From Aureisphaera galaxeae (lineage in GTDB: Bacteria > Bacteroidota > Bacteroidia > Flavobacteriales > Flavobacteriaceae), in the NCBI RefSeq assembly GCF_028561275.1, contig NZ_JAQQTF010000002.1:186001-250000 (forward strand): 64,000 nt of DNA, read 5' to 3'. A program made the translations under genes and the position numbers. How positions within the stretch are numbered: position 1 is the first letter of the stretch; every line of letters starts with the position of its first letter. Below, piece after piece: positions 1 through 8,398 of this stretch. The notes beneath the pieces are model-generated. The model searched no databases. It worked only from the letters and a program-made list of their open reading frames with translations, and was not told the origin of the DNA.

Positions 1-739
1 TGGGCACGTAATCCGTTCTGGAATCTACACCTATGGAGAAACCGTTCACATTTTCGTGGAGCGCAAGAACTACAATGGAGTATTCCTTCCTGGATTCGAA
101 AAATGGGAATCGCACTACAATCCACCTCCGGTGGGCTTAAAGTTCATTGACCACATTGTGGGAAATGTTGGGTGGAATGAAATGAATACTTGGTGTAAGT
201 TTTATGCCGAGGTAATGGGTTTTGCACAGATTATTTCGTTTGTAGATGACGATATCGCTACCGAATATACGGCCCTTATGAGTAAGGTGATGAGCAATGG
301 GAATGGCCGAATTAAATTCCCTATCAATGAACCGGCGGAAGCTGAGAAGAAATCGCAAATCGAAGAATATTTGGATTTCTACAATGGCGCAGGGGTGCAA
401 CACCTTGCTTTGGCCACCGATGATATCGTAGCGACCGTATCGGCCATGAGAGAACGAGGGGTAGAATTTTTGTACGTTCCAGAAACCTATTACGACGATA
501 TTACAGAGCGCGTAGGAATTATTGATGAGGATATTGAAGTTCTGAAGAAACACGGAATTTTAATAGATCGAGACGAAGAGGGGTATTTGTTGCAGCTATT
601 TACCAACAATGTACTGGATCGACCTACGATGTTTATTGAAATTATACAGCGCAAAGGAGCACAATCCTTTGGAGTGGGGAACTTTAAAGCCCTTTTCGAA
701 GCCATTGAGCGCCAGCAAGCGAGAAGAGGAACCTTATAA
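1..739 (+). CDS. hppD: 4-hydroxyphenylpyruvate dioxygenase, C-terminal part
   Basis: This is the 3' part of the tyrosine-catabolic Fe(II) enzyme that turns 4-hydroxyphenylpyruvate into homogentisate. The reading frame is open from base 2 and continues off the left edge, so the N-terminal third is missing; a GTG at 56 is an internal Val codon, not a start. The vicinal-oxygen-chelate fold is recognisable and all three expected iron ligands are visible: His in FIDHIVGNV (codon at 152), His in GVQHLALATDDI, and Glu in MFIEIIQRKG near the end. About 245 residues are present of a usual 370-390. A tryptophan dioxygenase lies two genes downstream, which fits an aromatic amino acid degradation cluster. 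Homogentisate dioxygenase often lies next to it in relatives, but nothing upstream can be seen here. Confidence 0.95.
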   Translation, partial: GHVIRSGIYTYGETVHIFVERKNYNGVFLPGFEKWESHYNPPPVGLKFIDHIVGNVGWNEMNTWCKFYAEVMGFAQIISFVDDDIATEYTALMSKVMSNGNGRIKFPINEPAEAEKKSQIEEYLDFYNGAGVQHLALATDDIVATVSAMRERGVEFLYVPETYYDDITERVGIIDEDIEVLKKHGILIDRDEEGYLLQLFTNNVLDRPTMFIEIIQRKGAQSFGVGNFKALFEAIERQQARRGTL

Positions 740-753
740 ACCGTAACAACGGC

Positions 754-796
754 AAAGCTCCGTCGTCTAAATAGATGGGGCTTTGTCCATTTTTGG
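754..796 (+). terminator. Rho-independent terminator after hppD
   Basis: An 8-bp stem AAAGCTCC / GGGGCTTT (754-761 with 777-784, one G-U pair) has a 15-nt loop and is followed by a T-rich stretch ending at about 795. It sits 15 bases after the hppD stop codon. Because it covers position 783, a start of the next gene that far upstream is unlikely. Confidence 0.65.
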
Positions 797-842
797 AACA
801 GTCCTTGCGTACCCCTTTGCGATGACCTCAAAATCTATACGA

Positions 843-1613
843 ATGAAATATGCAATGTTCCTCTTTTTTACAATGGTATTTGGCCTGTCCCAAGCACAGG
901 AAAAAGCCTATGATGCCGGAGAATGGTTTAAGTTTCGGGTGCACTACGGTTTTGTGACTGCTGGATATGCCACCTTGGAGGTGAACAATGAAGTACTCAA
1001 TAACAAGGAAGTGTACCACATTAAAGGATATGGTAAAACGACGGGATTGTCCAGGGCATTTTTTAAAGTAGAGGACAATTACCATTCTTATGTAGACAAG
1101 GAGAAGGATATTCCCTACCGTTTTATACGGGATATCGACGAAGGAGGCTACACCAAGGATATTCAGATCGACTTTAACCATACCACCCGACAAGCACTCG
1201 TTCATAATAGAAAGAAGGACACAAAGGATTGGGTTACCTTTCCGGCAGATGCTCAAGATATGGTGTCGGCTTTTTACTATCTGCGAAATCGTTTGGATGC
1301 TTCTTCGTTAAAAGAAGGGGAAACCATAGATATAAATATGTTTTTCGATAAGGAAAACTACAAGTTTCGTTTAAAGTTTTTAGGGCGGGAAGTAATCCGC
1401 ACCCGATTTGGTAAGGTGCCTACCCTAAAGTTTCGTCCCTATGTACAGTCCGGTAGGGTATTTCGTGAGAAGGAAAGTTTAACCGTATGGGTGTCGGACG
1501 ACGAGAACAAAATGCCCATGCTTATCAAGGCCGATTTGGCTGTCGGGTCCCTTAAGGCTTCCCTCACAGAATTCAAAGGACTTAAAAATTCATTTAAAAT
1601 ACACGTAGACTAA
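843..1613 (+). CDS. DUF3108 family secreted protein
   Basis: This is a predicted exported protein of the DUF3108 family (about 256 residues), whose role is unknown; members are usually periplasmic or outer-membrane associated. I place the start at the ATG at 843 because it gives a clean signal peptide (MKYAMFLFFTMVFGLSQAQ, cut before EKAYDAGEW). An in-frame ATG at 822 would add seven residues. The mature protein opens with the typical GEWFKFRVHYGFVTAGYATLEV segment region and contains FYYLRNRLD and KFRPYVQSGRVF-like blocks expected of the family's beta-rich fold. It ends six bases before the tryptophan dioxygenase gene, so the two are probably co-transcribed. The biological link to tryptophan breakdown is not evident. 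Confidence 0.8.
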   Translation: MKYAMFLFFTMVFGLSQAQEKAYDAGEWFKFRVHYGFVTAGYATLEVNNEVLNNKEVYHIKGYGKTTGLSRAFFKVEDNYHSYVDKEKDIPYRFIRDIDEGGYTKDIQIDFNHTTRQALVHNRKKDTKDWVTFPADAQDMVSAFYYLRNRLDASSLKEGETIDINMFFDKENYKFRLKFLGREVIRTRFGKVPTLKFRPYVQSGRVFREKESLTVWVSDDENKMPMLIKADLAVGSLKASLTEFKGLKNSFKIHVD

Positions 1614-1619
1614 CAACCC

Positions 1620-2552
1620 ATGGAGATCCAACCAGAAACCAAAAAACTCCTAGAGCAACTTCAGAAGAAATACAATGCCATAGATCAGGATTTAGATACC
1701 CACTTAGAAGGCCTGTTATATGGAGAACCCATTACCTATTGGGATTACATACAAACCGAAGCCTTGCTCAACCTCCAGGTGCAACGTACCACCTTACCCG
1801 ATGAGATGGTATTTATCATGTACCATCAGATCAACGAACTATTGTTTAAAATGATCCTTTGGGAAATTGCCCAAGTATCGCATCACGAAAATCTAACGGC
1901 GAAGTTCTTTTCGGAGCGCCTTATGCGTATAAGCCGTTATTTCGATATGCTTACCTCTTCCTTCAATATCATGTCCGAAGGAATGGAAGTGGAGCAGTAC
2001 CTTCAATTCAGGAATACACTTACACCGGCTAGTGGTTTTCAAAGTGCTCAGTACCGAAAGATCGAATTTGCTTCTACGGATCTTATTAATCTAATAGATG
2101 CGCGGTACCGTGCAACGATCGATAGAAACACTTCCTATGAACATGCTCTGGAGCATTTGTATTGGCAAGCAGCTGGGAAGAATTTTAAGACTGGAAAGAA
2201 GAGCTATTTGTTAAAAGCGTTCGAGGAACAGTATAAAAATGAGTTTATTGCCTTCACAAAAGAATATAATACTATAAATTTGTACGCTAAATTTAAAAGT
2301 TTACCGAAAGACGTTCGGGAAAACCCCAAATTAAGGGAAGCCATGCGTCATTACGATTATACCGTGAACGTTACTTGGGTAATGGCTCACTATAATACCG
2401 CAGTGAAGTATTTGAATCATGGCAACGAACCGGAAGAGGCAACTGGAGGCAGCGATTGGGCAAAATACATGCTTCCCAAATATCAGAAGCGAATTTTCTT
2501 CCCAGATGTTTGGACTGCCGAGGAACTCGAGAACTGGGGTCAGGACGTTTAG
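1620..2552 (+). CDS. kynA: Tryptophan 2,3-dioxygenase family protein
   Basis: This heme enzyme opens the indole ring of L-tryptophan to N-formylkynurenine, the first step of the kynurenine route. The 310-residue product shows family blocks in order: YWDYIQTEALLNLQ (about 40-53), DEMVFIMYHQINELLFKMI with the conserved active-site His at residue 69, FRNTLTPASGFQSAQYRKIE (about 130-150), a His-containing helix WVMAHYNTAVKYL, and the glycine-rich EATGGSDWAKYM segment corresponding to GTGGS of classical enzymes. It is somewhat longer and more divergent than the roughly 280-residue Xanthomonas type, so family membership is surer than exact substrate. It overlaps nothing and is followed 13 bases later by the M23 gene. 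No signal peptide is present; it should be cytosolic. Confidence 0.88.
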   Translation: MEIQPETKKLLEQLQKKYNAIDQDLDTHLEGLLYGEPITYWDYIQTEALLNLQVQRTTLPDEMVFIMYHQINELLFKMILWEIAQVSHHENLTAKFFSERLMRISRYFDMLTSSFNIMSEGMEVEQYLQFRNTLTPASGFQSAQYRKIEFASTDLINLIDARYRATIDRNTSYEHALEHLYWQAAGKNFKTGKKSYLLKAFEEQYKNEFIAFTKEYNTINLYAKFKSLPKDVRENPKLREAMRHYDYTVNVTWVMAHYNTAVKYLNHGNEPEEATGGSDWAKYMLPKYQKRIFFPDVWTAEELENWGQDV

Positions 2553-2565
2553 AAAAATTGAAGTA

Positions 2566-3801
2566 TTGAAGCAGCTACTTATTATCCCCATACTCGTTTT
2601 TTTCTTCGTGGCTTGCGAAGACACTAAAGACGATTTAGATACAATTGTCCCCGTAGAAGAGGAAGTGGCCCCTATCGTCCTAGAAGAATATGGCTATGTG
2701 CTTAACGATTATAATGTTGTACGGGATACCATAAGGAATGGGGATACTTTCGGAGCCATTTTAGATGCCAATGGAGTTTCCCAGAACAAGATTTTTGAAG
2801 TAGCTACCGTTTTTAAGGATAGCTTCGATGTTCGGAAGTTGGTTGTAGGACGTCCCTATGTGTTATTGAATTCCAAGGATTCCCTTCAAAATACACAAGT
2901 ATTTATTTACGAGAAAAACCGGGTGGATTATGCCGTAATCGACCTTCGCGATAGTATTGCCGTTTTCAACGAAAAGAAACCGGTAAACTTTGTAGAGAAG
3001 GAAGCCTCTGGAATTATTACAAGTTCCCTTTCCCAAACCATGTCGGACAATAATTTGAGTCCATATATGACCGAACGATTGGCCAATATCTATGCTTGGA
3101 CCATTAACTTCTTTGCGCTGCAAACGGGGGATAACTTTAGGGTTATTTATACTGAAAAGTATATTAACGATACCATTCCTGCTGGGTTAGATGAAATCAA
3201 GGCCGTATATTTTGAACATAGAGGGAAGCCCCTTTATGCGTTCAATTATGCACCCGAGGTAGATACCACCAATGTCGTGGCCGATTTTTACGATGAAGAG
3301 GCTAATAATTTACGCCGGGCCTTCCTGAAAGCTCCAGTGAAGTTTAGCCGCATTTCTTCCCGCTACAACTTGAAAAGAAGAATTGCCTATTATGGATACA
3401 AAGTGCGTCCGCACAAGGGAACTGACTTCGCAGCACCTATAGGAACCGAGATTCTCGCAACGGCAGATGGGGTGGTGACCAAATCGGAACGAAGGGGAGG
3501 AAACGGGAATTATGTAAAAATTAAACACAACAGTACTTACGAAACCCAATATCTACATATGAAGGCCCGTAAAGCCAAAGTGGGAGATTTCGTACGGCAA
3601 GGAGAGGTGATTGGATGGATTGGGATGACCGGAAATACGGGTGGCCCGCACGTATGTTATCGTTTTTGGAAGAACGGTAAACAAGTGGATCCCTTTAGAG
3701 AAGACCTGCCGGCTTCTAAGCCATTGGACGCGTTATACCATGAGGACTACTTTGCCAAAATGAGCGCATTAAAAGAGCAATTAGACTGCATTCCTTATTA
3801 A
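2566..3801 (+). CDS. M23 (LytM-type) peptidoglycan endopeptidase lipoprotein
   Basis: This is a predicted outer-membrane-anchored murein hydrolase of about 411 residues. The frame is open from 2419 inside the upstream gene, but the TTG at 2566 gives a proper lipoprotein signal (KQLLIIPILVFFFVAC, lipobox VAC), so I prefer that start. The N-terminal half resembles the OapA/MepM N-domain that precedes M23 in cell-division and growth hydrolases. The C-terminal half is the LytM domain: HKGTDFAAPIG supplies the zinc His and Asp, QYLHM the catalytic His, and GGPHVCYRFW stands where HxH is normal. The second His of HxH, a zinc ligand, is Cys here. That could preserve metal binding or mark a degenerate enzyme; I recall this variant as common in flavobacteria but cannot check. 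Confidence 0.88.
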   Translation: MKQLLIIPILVFFFVACEDTKDDLDTIVPVEEEVAPIVLEEYGYVLNDYNVVRDTIRNGDTFGAILDANGVSQNKIFEVATVFKDSFDVRKLVVGRPYVLLNSKDSLQNTQVFIYEKNRVDYAVIDLRDSIAVFNEKKPVNFVEKEASGIITSSLSQTMSDNNLSPYMTERLANIYAWTINFFALQTGDNFRVIYTEKYINDTIPAGLDEIKAVYFEHRGKPLYAFNYAPEVDTTNVVADFYDEEANNLRRAFLKAPVKFSRISSRYNLKRRIAYYGYKVRPHKGTDFAAPIGTEILATADGVVTKSERRGGNGNYVKIKHNSTYETQYLHMKARKAKVGDFVRQGEVIGWIGMTGNTGGPHVCYRFWKNGKQVDPFREDLPASKPLDALYHEDYFAKMSALKEQLDCIPY

Positions 3802-3950
3802 TTTTTTTCGGTTGAAAAATTGTTAATAACCCTGTTCTTAATTTAATCCTTTCATTTTCAGTAAATACAGTTAAAATTTGTTAAATTTCACTGAAATACT
3901 GTTAGCCATTTCTTAACATTTAAAATTAGCCATAACCTGTAGGTTAATAG

Positions 3951-3958
3951 TATTTTTG
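3951..3958 (+). promoter_or_regulatory. Bacteroidota -7 promoter element
   Basis: TATTTTTG matches the flavobacterial -7 consensus TAnnTTTG and lies 30 bases before the start of the TonB receptor gene. No good -33 TTG is present at the usual spacing. The 3802-3987 spacer otherwise holds only A+T-rich sequence. Confidence 0.5.
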
Positions 3959-3987
3959 CAAACACTTATTTAATTAAACAAACAATT

Positions 3988-6603
3988 ATGAAACAACTAT
4001 TACTATTTGTAATGCTATTGGGTAGCGTTGCTACCTTTGCACAAGGAACGGTATCTGGGACAGTGACCGACGCTGACCTAGGTGGTCCTATGCCAAGTGC
4101 TACGGTAATTGAAGCAGGAACCAGCAATGGTACTGTAACCGATTTTGACGGAAACTTCTCTCTTTCCGTTAGCAGTAATTCTGGTGAGATTGAAATTTCT
4201 TACATAGGGTATGCAACCAAAACGGTTTCCTATACACTATCTGGAGGGTCTGCAGATTTAGGATCTATCGGGTTAACCGCCGATGCGAACACTCTTTCTG
4301 AGGTAGTAATCGTAGGTACTGGGGTAATTGACCTTGCCGAGGATCGTAAGACTCCTGTGGCAGTATCTACTATTAGAGCTCAGGAAATTCAAGAAAAAGT
4401 AGCCGGTAACGTTGAGATTACCCAAGCACTTAAGAGTACGCCTTCTGCGTATGTCTCTGGACAATCTGGATTTGGTGATTCTCAGTTGTTCTTACGTGGA
4501 TTCGACAATAGTAACATCGCGGTACTATTAAACGGTCAGCCTATTAACGCTATGGAAGATGGTCGTATCTTCTGGTCCAATTGGTCAGGTATTGCAGACG
4601 TTGCAAACGCCATTCAGGTACAACGTGGATTGGGATCTTCTAAATTGGCAATCTCTTCTGTTGGGGGTACTACCAACATCGTAATGAAGGCTGCTGAGCA
4701 AAAAGAAGGTGGATTTGCTCGTTTCTTAGGAGCAAACGATAGCTACATGAAAGGAACCGCTGCTTACAACACTGGAGTAAGTGATAGCGGATGGGCCTTC
4801 TCTGTATTGTTAGATTACTGGCAAGCACACAGAAAATGGTCAAGAGGAACCTACGGTGAAGGGCAAAACTACTTCTTCGCTGTTGGGTACAAGCCAAACG
4901 ACAATCATAACTTCAACTTCTTGATTACGGGTGCTCCTCAGTTGCACGGACAGAAATGGTCACAACCAAGAGACCGTATCGAAGCAGATCCTAAGTGGAA
5001 TCAGCACTGGTGGTATGATGAAGACGGAATTACTTCCGAAAGACAAAACTACTACCACAAACCCGTTATGAACCTTAACTGGGACTGGAATATTGGAGAG
5101 AAAACAGATCTTTCTACTGTATTGTATGCATCCTTCGGACGTGGAGGAGGAACTGGACCTAGAGGGATAAGTACTTCTAGAGGAAGCAGTATCCTAAGAG
5201 GACCAGACCCTGATGGAGACGGACCCTTATTCGGACAGTTGGATAGAGATCTAATTTTTGAATACAACGCAGGAATTGGTACTGGAGACAACGCAGAGCG
5301 CGAAGGATACATCCGTAGAGCTTCTGTAAACAACCACCAATGGTATGGTATGGTAACTAACCTTAACCACCAATTTACTGAAAACTTAAGTGCTAATTTT
5401 GGTGGAGATATTCGTTTATATACAGGAGACCACTTCCGTCAGATAGTAGACTTATATGGTTTGAACGGTTGGGCTAATGACCGTCCTGATGGAGCTACTG
5501 TAACTAACACATTCGATGCAGATCCATGGGCAGCACTTTCTAATTTTGCCGATGAGGGAGACCGTATCGACTACGATTACTCTGAGGATATCAACTACAT
5601 TGGTGGATTTGGCCAATTAGAGTATAGTACCGATGACTTCTCTGTATTCTTCCAAGGAGCTGTTTCTACGCAGTCTTACCAAAGAGAAGGAAGATTCGAA
5701 ACTGATGCAAACGGAAATCAAACAACCGAAACTTCAGATCAAGTAAATAAGTTAGGGTACAACCTTAAAGGAGGTGTTTCTTACACCATCGAAGGTGAGC
5801 ACTCTATCTTCTTCAACGGAGGATACTATTCAAGACAACCTTTCTTGGATAACATCTTTACCAATGTTAGAACTTCTAATGATCTTGTAAACCCTGAAGT
5901 AGACAACGAAATCATTCGTAGTTTCGAGGGGGGATACCACTTCCAGTCTAGCAACATCCGTGCTAGCTTCAACGCTTACGTTACAGATTGGGCGAATAGA
6001 ACTACTGTTTCTACCGGTGAGATCGATCCAGATCCAAAAGTGGAAGGAGACGAAATTTTCACGAACAGATTGCAAAGAGGAATCCGTCAATTCCACAGTG
6101 GTGCCGAGTTGGACTTCAGCTGGAGAACTACAGACTGGTTAACGCTTAACGGATACCTTTCTGGAGGTAGCTGGATTTTCAAAGGAAAGTCTACTGTTGC
6201 AGAATACAACGATGATACAGGAGAGCTAATCTCTGAAGTAGCTGGTATTGACCGTCAAGGGGTAAAAGTATCCCGTGCGCCTCAGTTCACCACAGGTTTA
6301 GGATTTAGAGCTAAGGTTGTAAAAGGACTAAGCGTAGATGCCAACCTTAACTATAGAGCGAGTCACTATGAGTTCACCGATGAGTTCACTAGTGCTGTAG
6401 ACTACACACCTGCTGAGTTGAAGCCTTACTCTCAGACAGACGCTGGTCTTACATACAAGTTCGATCTTGGAAGTAACAAGTTAACTTTAAGAGCTAACAT
6501 GTATAACGTATTCGATTACATCGGAATTTCTAACACAGATCGTTTTGGATTCTTCACTGAAAACGGAAGAACTTACAACGCATCCCTACGTTATACTTTC
6601 TAA
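3988..6603 (+). CDS. TonB-dependent receptor with carboxypeptidase-regulatory N-domain
   Basis: This outer-membrane beta-barrel (871 residues) imports a ligand using TonB energy; the substrate is unknown. It begins with a signal peptide (MKQLLLFVMLLGSVATFAQ), then a CarboxypepD_reg-like domain (about 20-105, GTVSGTVTDADLGGPMPSA), a plug domain (about 105-235, with LFLRGFDNSNIAVLLNGQPI and GGTTNIVMKA), and a 22-strand type barrel ending in the aromatic residue of NASLRYTF. No SusD partner is next to it, so it is not an obvious polysaccharide utilisation pair. It is a paralogue of the receptor at 8399: both share the N..NWSG/GGLNDV and TTNI(V/I)M(K/R)A blocks. Codons here are of the highly expressed style of flavobacterial porins. 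It is monocistronic, with its own promoter and a strong terminator. Confidence 0.93.
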   Translation: MKQLLLFVMLLGSVATFAQGTVSGTVTDADLGGPMPSATVIEAGTSNGTVTDFDGNFSLSVSSNSGEIEISYIGYATKTVSYTLSGGSADLGSIGLTADANTLSEVVIVGTGVIDLAEDRKTPVAVSTIRAQEIQEKVAGNVEITQALKSTPSAYVSGQSGFGDSQLFLRGFDNSNIAVLLNGQPINAMEDGRIFWSNWSGIADVANAIQVQRGLGSSKLAISSVGGTTNIVMKAAEQKEGGFARFLGANDSYMKGTAAYNTGVSDSGWAFSVLLDYWQAHRKWSRGTYGEGQNYFFAVGYKPNDNHNFNFLITGAPQLHGQKWSQPRDRIEADPKWNQHWWYDEDGITSERQNYYHKPVMNLNWDWNIGEKTDLSTVLYASFGRGGGTGPRGISTSRGSSILRGPDPDGDGPLFGQLDRDLIFEYNAGIGTGDNAEREGYIRRASVNNHQWYGMVTNLNHQFTENLSANFGGDIRLYTGDHFRQIVDLYGLNGWANDRPDGATVTNTFDADPWAALSNFADEGDRIDYDYSEDINYIGGFGQLEYSTDDFSVFFQGAVSTQSYQREGRFETDANGNQTTETSDQVNKLGYNLKGGVSYTIEGEHSIFFNGGYYSRQPFLDNIFTNVRTSNDLVNPEVDNEIIRSFEGGYHFQSSNIRASFNAYVTDWANRTTVSTGEIDPDPKVEGDEIFTNRLQRGIRQFHSGAELDFSWRTTDWLTLNGYLSGGSWIFKGKSTVAEYNDDTGELISEVAGIDRQGVKVSRAPQFTTGLGFRAKVVKGLSVDANLNYRASHYEFTDEFTSAVDYTPAELKPYSQTDAGLTYKFDLGSNKLTLRANMYNVFDYIGISNTDRFGFFTENGRTYNASLRYTF

Positions 6604-6630
6604 TACAAGATTGTAGTTAATAAATTAGGA

Positions 6631-6660
6631 AGAGGTCGGCATTTGCCGGCCTCTTTTTTT
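6631..6660 (+). terminator. Rho-independent terminator after TonB receptor
   Basis: AGAGGTCGGC (6631-6640) pairs with GCCGGCCTCT (6645-6654) with one G-U pair and a 4-nt loop, followed by an unbroken T tract. It is 28 bases after the receptor stop codon. Confidence 0.9.
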
Positions 6661-6673
6661 ATTGAATAATCCC

Positions 6674-6681
6674 TACCTTTG
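6674..6681 (+). promoter_or_regulatory. Bacteroidota -7 promoter element
   Basis: TACCTTTG is a perfect TAnnTTTG match placed 26 bases before the ATG at 6708, directly after the upstream terminator, so the next gene very likely has its own promoter. Confidence 0.6.
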
Positions 6682-6707
6682 AAAGGAAACCAAAAACACT
6701 TCTATCT

Positions 6708-7151
6708 ATGTATACCACCGTTCAGTTCCTGCATTCGTATTGGGCCTATTTAACCCTTTTCATGGTCCTCATCGCAACCTTGAATGCCCTGGCAGGGTTC
6801 TTCGGAAATAAGGAATACCAACCCAAGGATTTCCGCATTTCCCTTTTTGCACTTATCGTAACCCACATACAATTGCTTATAGGATTACTCTTGTATTTCA
6901 TTTCACCTTTGGGGCTTAAATCCATTACCAACAATGGCATGGGTACGGTGATGAAGGACTCGATGCTTCGGCTATATGCTGTAGAGCATATAACGGTGAT
7001 GATTCTAGCCGTTATTTTCATAACCATAGGATATTCCAAACACAAAAAGAAACTGGTTTCTAAACCTAAATTTAAGATGCTGGCCATTTTCTATACCATA
7101 GCCTTGGTATTTATGCTGAGCCGAATTCCATGGCAACAGTGGTTTGCCTAA
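6708..7151 (+). CDS. Four-helix integral membrane protein (cytochrome b-like)
   Basis: This 147-residue inner-membrane protein has four predicted transmembrane helices at about residues 12-30, 44-64, 88-107 and 124-142, joined by short charged loops. Histidines sit near helix ends (LHSYW at 9, THIQLLIG in helix 2, VEHITVM in helix 3), an arrangement that could hold heme. Similar Bacteroidota proteins are often labelled cytochrome b-like, but no haem motif is diagnostic and I do not assign a function. There is no signal peptide beyond the first helix. It is a single-gene unit between a promoter at 6674 and a shared terminator at 7161, facing the convergent EEP gene. Confidence 0.75.
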   Translation: MYTTVQFLHSYWAYLTLFMVLIATLNALAGFFGNKEYQPKDFRISLFALIVTHIQLLIGLLLYFISPLGLKSITNNGMGTVMKDSMLRLYAVEHITVMILAVIFITIGYSKHKKKLVSKPKFKMLAIFYTIALVFMLSRIPWQQWFA

Positions 7152-7160
7152 AGACATTAA

Positions 7161-7190
7161 AAAAAGCCCTGAGATATCAGGGCTTTTTTT
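7161..7190. terminator. Bidirectional terminator between convergent genes
   Basis: AAAAAGCCCTGA (7161-7172) pairs perfectly with TCAGGGCTTTTT (7177-7188) around a GATA loop. A runs on one side and T runs on the other let it serve both the membrane-protein gene on the left and the minus-strand nuclease gene on the right. Confidence 0.9.
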
Positions 7191-7215
7191 ATATGATTTA
7201 AAGAGTTTTTGCGTC

Positions 7216-8271
7216 TTATGGTGCTGTTTCCTTGATGAGGTAGATATACACCGGGAAATGGTCGCTATAGCCTCCTGTGTAGGCGCCATTAGCGAAACTT
7301 CGGTAGGGATACCCCTTATAACGTCCTCGCGGATTCGCCAAATAGGTTTTGTTGAAGATTCCGGTCTTGTACAAGCGGTAGGAAGAGTAGTCCTTCTTGG
7401 TAAGCTCGGTAGAAACAATGATCTGATCGAAAAGGTTCCAACCATCACGCCATGCCAAGGTACCTAGACCCTTTTTGTGCATGTCTTCCATAGGATTGTA
7501 TAACTCCTTAATATCCATCTTGTTTTTCTTCTTTTGGGTCTTAAGAACCTCCTTTACACTGGGACTGGTAGGGTCGTCGTTAAGGTCGCCCATGGTCACG
7601 ATCTTGGCATAAGGATCATCGCCAAATAGAGAGTCGATAATACGCTTGTTCAATTTGGCCGCTTTTATTCGTTTTGGGCGACTACGGGCTTCACCACCAC
7701 TACGGGAAGGCCAGTGGTTTACGATAACGTGGATTTTTTCACCATCCAACAGGCCACTCACCAATAACTGGTCGCGCGTGTAAATACGCTTCGTAGCATC
7801 GTTGTTATCGTAGATTTTCAATTCGTACTTGTCGTAGTTCGTAGGCGTAAACACCTTTTTCTGATAGAGTAATGCCACATCGATTCCCCTTCTGTCGGGA
7901 GAGTCGAAATGAATGATGCCGTAATTTCTGTTAAGCAGGGGCTCCTGTACGATAAGGTCTTCCAGTACCCTGCGGTTTTCAATTTCACACACTCCAATAA
8001 TGGCTGGGGCGGTTCCCGTAACATCCTTTCCTATTTCGGAAATGACCTGAGCCATATTCTTCAACTTGGCCTTGTAGATTTCTTCAGTCCAGTGATCTTT
8101 TCCGTCCGGAGTTCTATCGTCATCGAACGTTAGAGGATCGTCTTCATAGTCAAAAAGGTTCTCCAGATTATAAAAGGCAACGGTATTCACCTTATAGGTT
8201 TTTTCGTTCTGGGCGAACCCTGTAAATACGGTTGCAGTAAAGAGTGCAATCAGCGTATAGGTTAATTTCAT
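7216..8271 (-). CDS. Secreted endonuclease/exonuclease/phosphatase family protein
   Basis: This 351-residue exported enzyme belongs to the EEP (DNase I-like) superfamily of metal-dependent phosphodiesterases acting on nucleic acids or phosphoesters. A signal peptide (MKLTYTLIALFTATVFTGFAQ) precedes the fold. Hallmarks follow in order: FYNLENLFD (metal-site Asn), GVCEIENR (metal Glu), RRGIDVALLY, the catalytic His of VNHWPSRSGG, TMGDLNDDP (Asp/Asn), and GGYSDHFPVY with the terminal catalytic Asp-His pair. All key residues are intact. It is divergently transcribed from a TonB receptor plus DUF5689 lipoprotein and shares a symmetric promoter region with them, suggesting a joint role in using extracellular nucleic acid or phosphate. 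A close paralogue starts at the right edge of the window (63439). Confidence 0.9.
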   Translation of the reverse strand: MKLTYTLIALFTATVFTGFAQNEKTYKVNTVAFYNLENLFDYEDDPLTFDDDRTPDGKDHWTEEIYKAKLKNMAQVISEIGKDVTGTAPAIIGVCEIENRRVLEDLIVQEPLLNRNYGIIHFDSPDRRGIDVALLYQKKVFTPTNYDKYELKIYDNNDATKRIYTRDQLLVSGLLDGEKIHVIVNHWPSRSGGEARSRPKRIKAAKLNKRIIDSLFGDDPYAKIVTMGDLNDDPTSPSVKEVLKTQKKKNKMDIKELYNPMEDMHKKGLGTLAWRDGWNLFDQIIVSTELTKKDYSSYRLYKTGIFNKTYLANPRGRYKGYPYRSFANGAYTGGYSDHFPVYIYLIKETAP

Positions 8272-8318
8272 TTTTGCGTTGTATTAAGTTTGCGTAAAGT
8301 CAATTACAAATGCTGGGC

Positions 8319-8354
8319 CAAAAGTACTTAATTCATTGAAAAAACGTACTTTTG
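8319..8354. promoter_or_regulatory. Divergent promoter pair inside a perfect inverted repeat
   Basis: CAAAAGTAC (8319-8327) and GTACTTTTG (8346-8354) are exact reverse complements separated by 18 bases. Each contains a -7 element TACTTTTG (consensus TAnnTTTG): one on the minus strand for the EEP gene at 8271, one on the plus strand for the receptor at 8399. Predicted leaders are about 40 bases on both sides. Confidence 0.65.
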
Positions 8355-8398
8355 CACCCCATTTATAACAATTTTTTAAACCAAACACTATTTACTAA

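Noticed and set aside
2419-2565. N-terminal extension of the M23 gene into the tryptophan dioxygenase gene
   Set aside because: It would overlap 134 bases of the upstream gene and bury the lipoprotein signal; the TTG at 2566 is preferred.
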